From an uncultured Haemophilus sp. (GTDB taxonomy: Bacteria > Pseudomonadota > Gammaproteobacteria > Enterobacterales > Pasteurellaceae): DNA of 5,230 nucleotides. The stretch lies in NCBI GenBank assembly GCA_902482195.1, contig CABSZQ010000118.1:1-5230 (forward strand). The letters are read 5' to 3'. Position 1 is the first letter of the stretch. The number at the start of each line of letters is the position of its first letter. The position numbers were made by a program, and so were the translations under genes. Positions 5,182 to 5,230 of the stretch are shown here, in pieces. The notes under the pieces were generated by a model, which was not told where the DNA came from, searched no databases, and worked only from the letters and a program-made list of their open reading frames with translations.

Positions 5182-5230
5182 TTATTTTGCTTTTGAGCCT
5201 TCTAACTCTAAAGAAGGTTTTCTATCTGAG
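5182..5230 (-). CDS. C-terminal end of an unidentified protein, cut by the window edge
   Basis: An open frame enters from the right edge on the - strand and ends at TAA (5182-5184). The last residues read SDRKPSLELEGSKAK. A good - strand terminator 10 bp downstream supports a real gene ending here, convergent with efp. The polar, charged tail is too short to recognise a family and I do not name one. Confidence 0.6.
   Translation of the reverse strand, partial: SDRKPSLELEGSKAK

Noticed and set aside
1..5230. CRISPR array, insertion sequence, tRNA/rRNA, riboswitch or defence cassette
   Set aside because: I looked for spaced direct repeats, transposase motifs, terminal inverted repeats and long structured non-coding stretches. 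The longest gene-free gap is about 120 bp and holds two terminators, and the rest is ordinary core genes.

Overview
The window looks like chromosomal DNA of a Pasteurellaceae bacterium, most likely Haemophilus (H. influenzae / H. parainfluenzae group) or a close relative such as Aggregatibacter. Two things support this. Five exact 9-bp copies of the Haemophilus-type DNA uptake signal AAGTGCGGT (four on +, one on -) occur in 5.2 kb. The gene order efp / epmB / oapA / oapB / recO / rlmD matches, from memory, the H. influenzae Rd HI0328-HI0333 neighbourhood. Species cannot be fixed without a search.

Layout, left to right. Positions 1-710 (-) hold the first half of rlmD (23S rRNA m5U methyltransferase), cut by the window edge. 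recO (747-1451, -) is a recombination mediator. oapB (1459-1866, -) encodes a small outer-membrane-type lipoprotein with an MliC-like sequence pattern. oapA (1972-3366, -) encodes a single-pass membrane protein with a long low-complexity linker and a C-terminal OapA/LysM-like domain. epmB (3441-4463, -) encodes the radical-SAM lysine 2,3-aminomutase that makes beta-lysine for EF-P. efp (4494-5060, +) encodes elongation factor P itself. It diverges from epmB across only 30 bp. After efp come two back-to-back terminators and the last 15 codons of an unidentified gene on the - strand (5182-5230).

Functionally there are three blocks. efp and epmB form a translation-factor / modification-enzyme pair: EpmB supplies (R)-beta-lysine that EpmA (not in this window) attaches to Lys34 of EF-P. 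oapA and oapB are the envelope 'opacity' pair, but a clear intrinsic terminator lies between them. oapB, recO and rlmD are closely spaced (7 and 36 bp) and probably co-transcribed, which puts an envelope lipoprotein at the head of a DNA-repair / rRNA-modification unit.

This is a core, conserved region. I see no mobile element, CRISPR array, RNA gene, prophage or defence-type cassette, and no convincing undescribed system. The best leads are the MliC-like but apparently non-inhibitory pattern of OapB, the terminator plus 24-bp dyad that decouples oapB from oapA, and the inner-membrane topology that sequence predicts for OapA despite its adhesin/opacity reputation.
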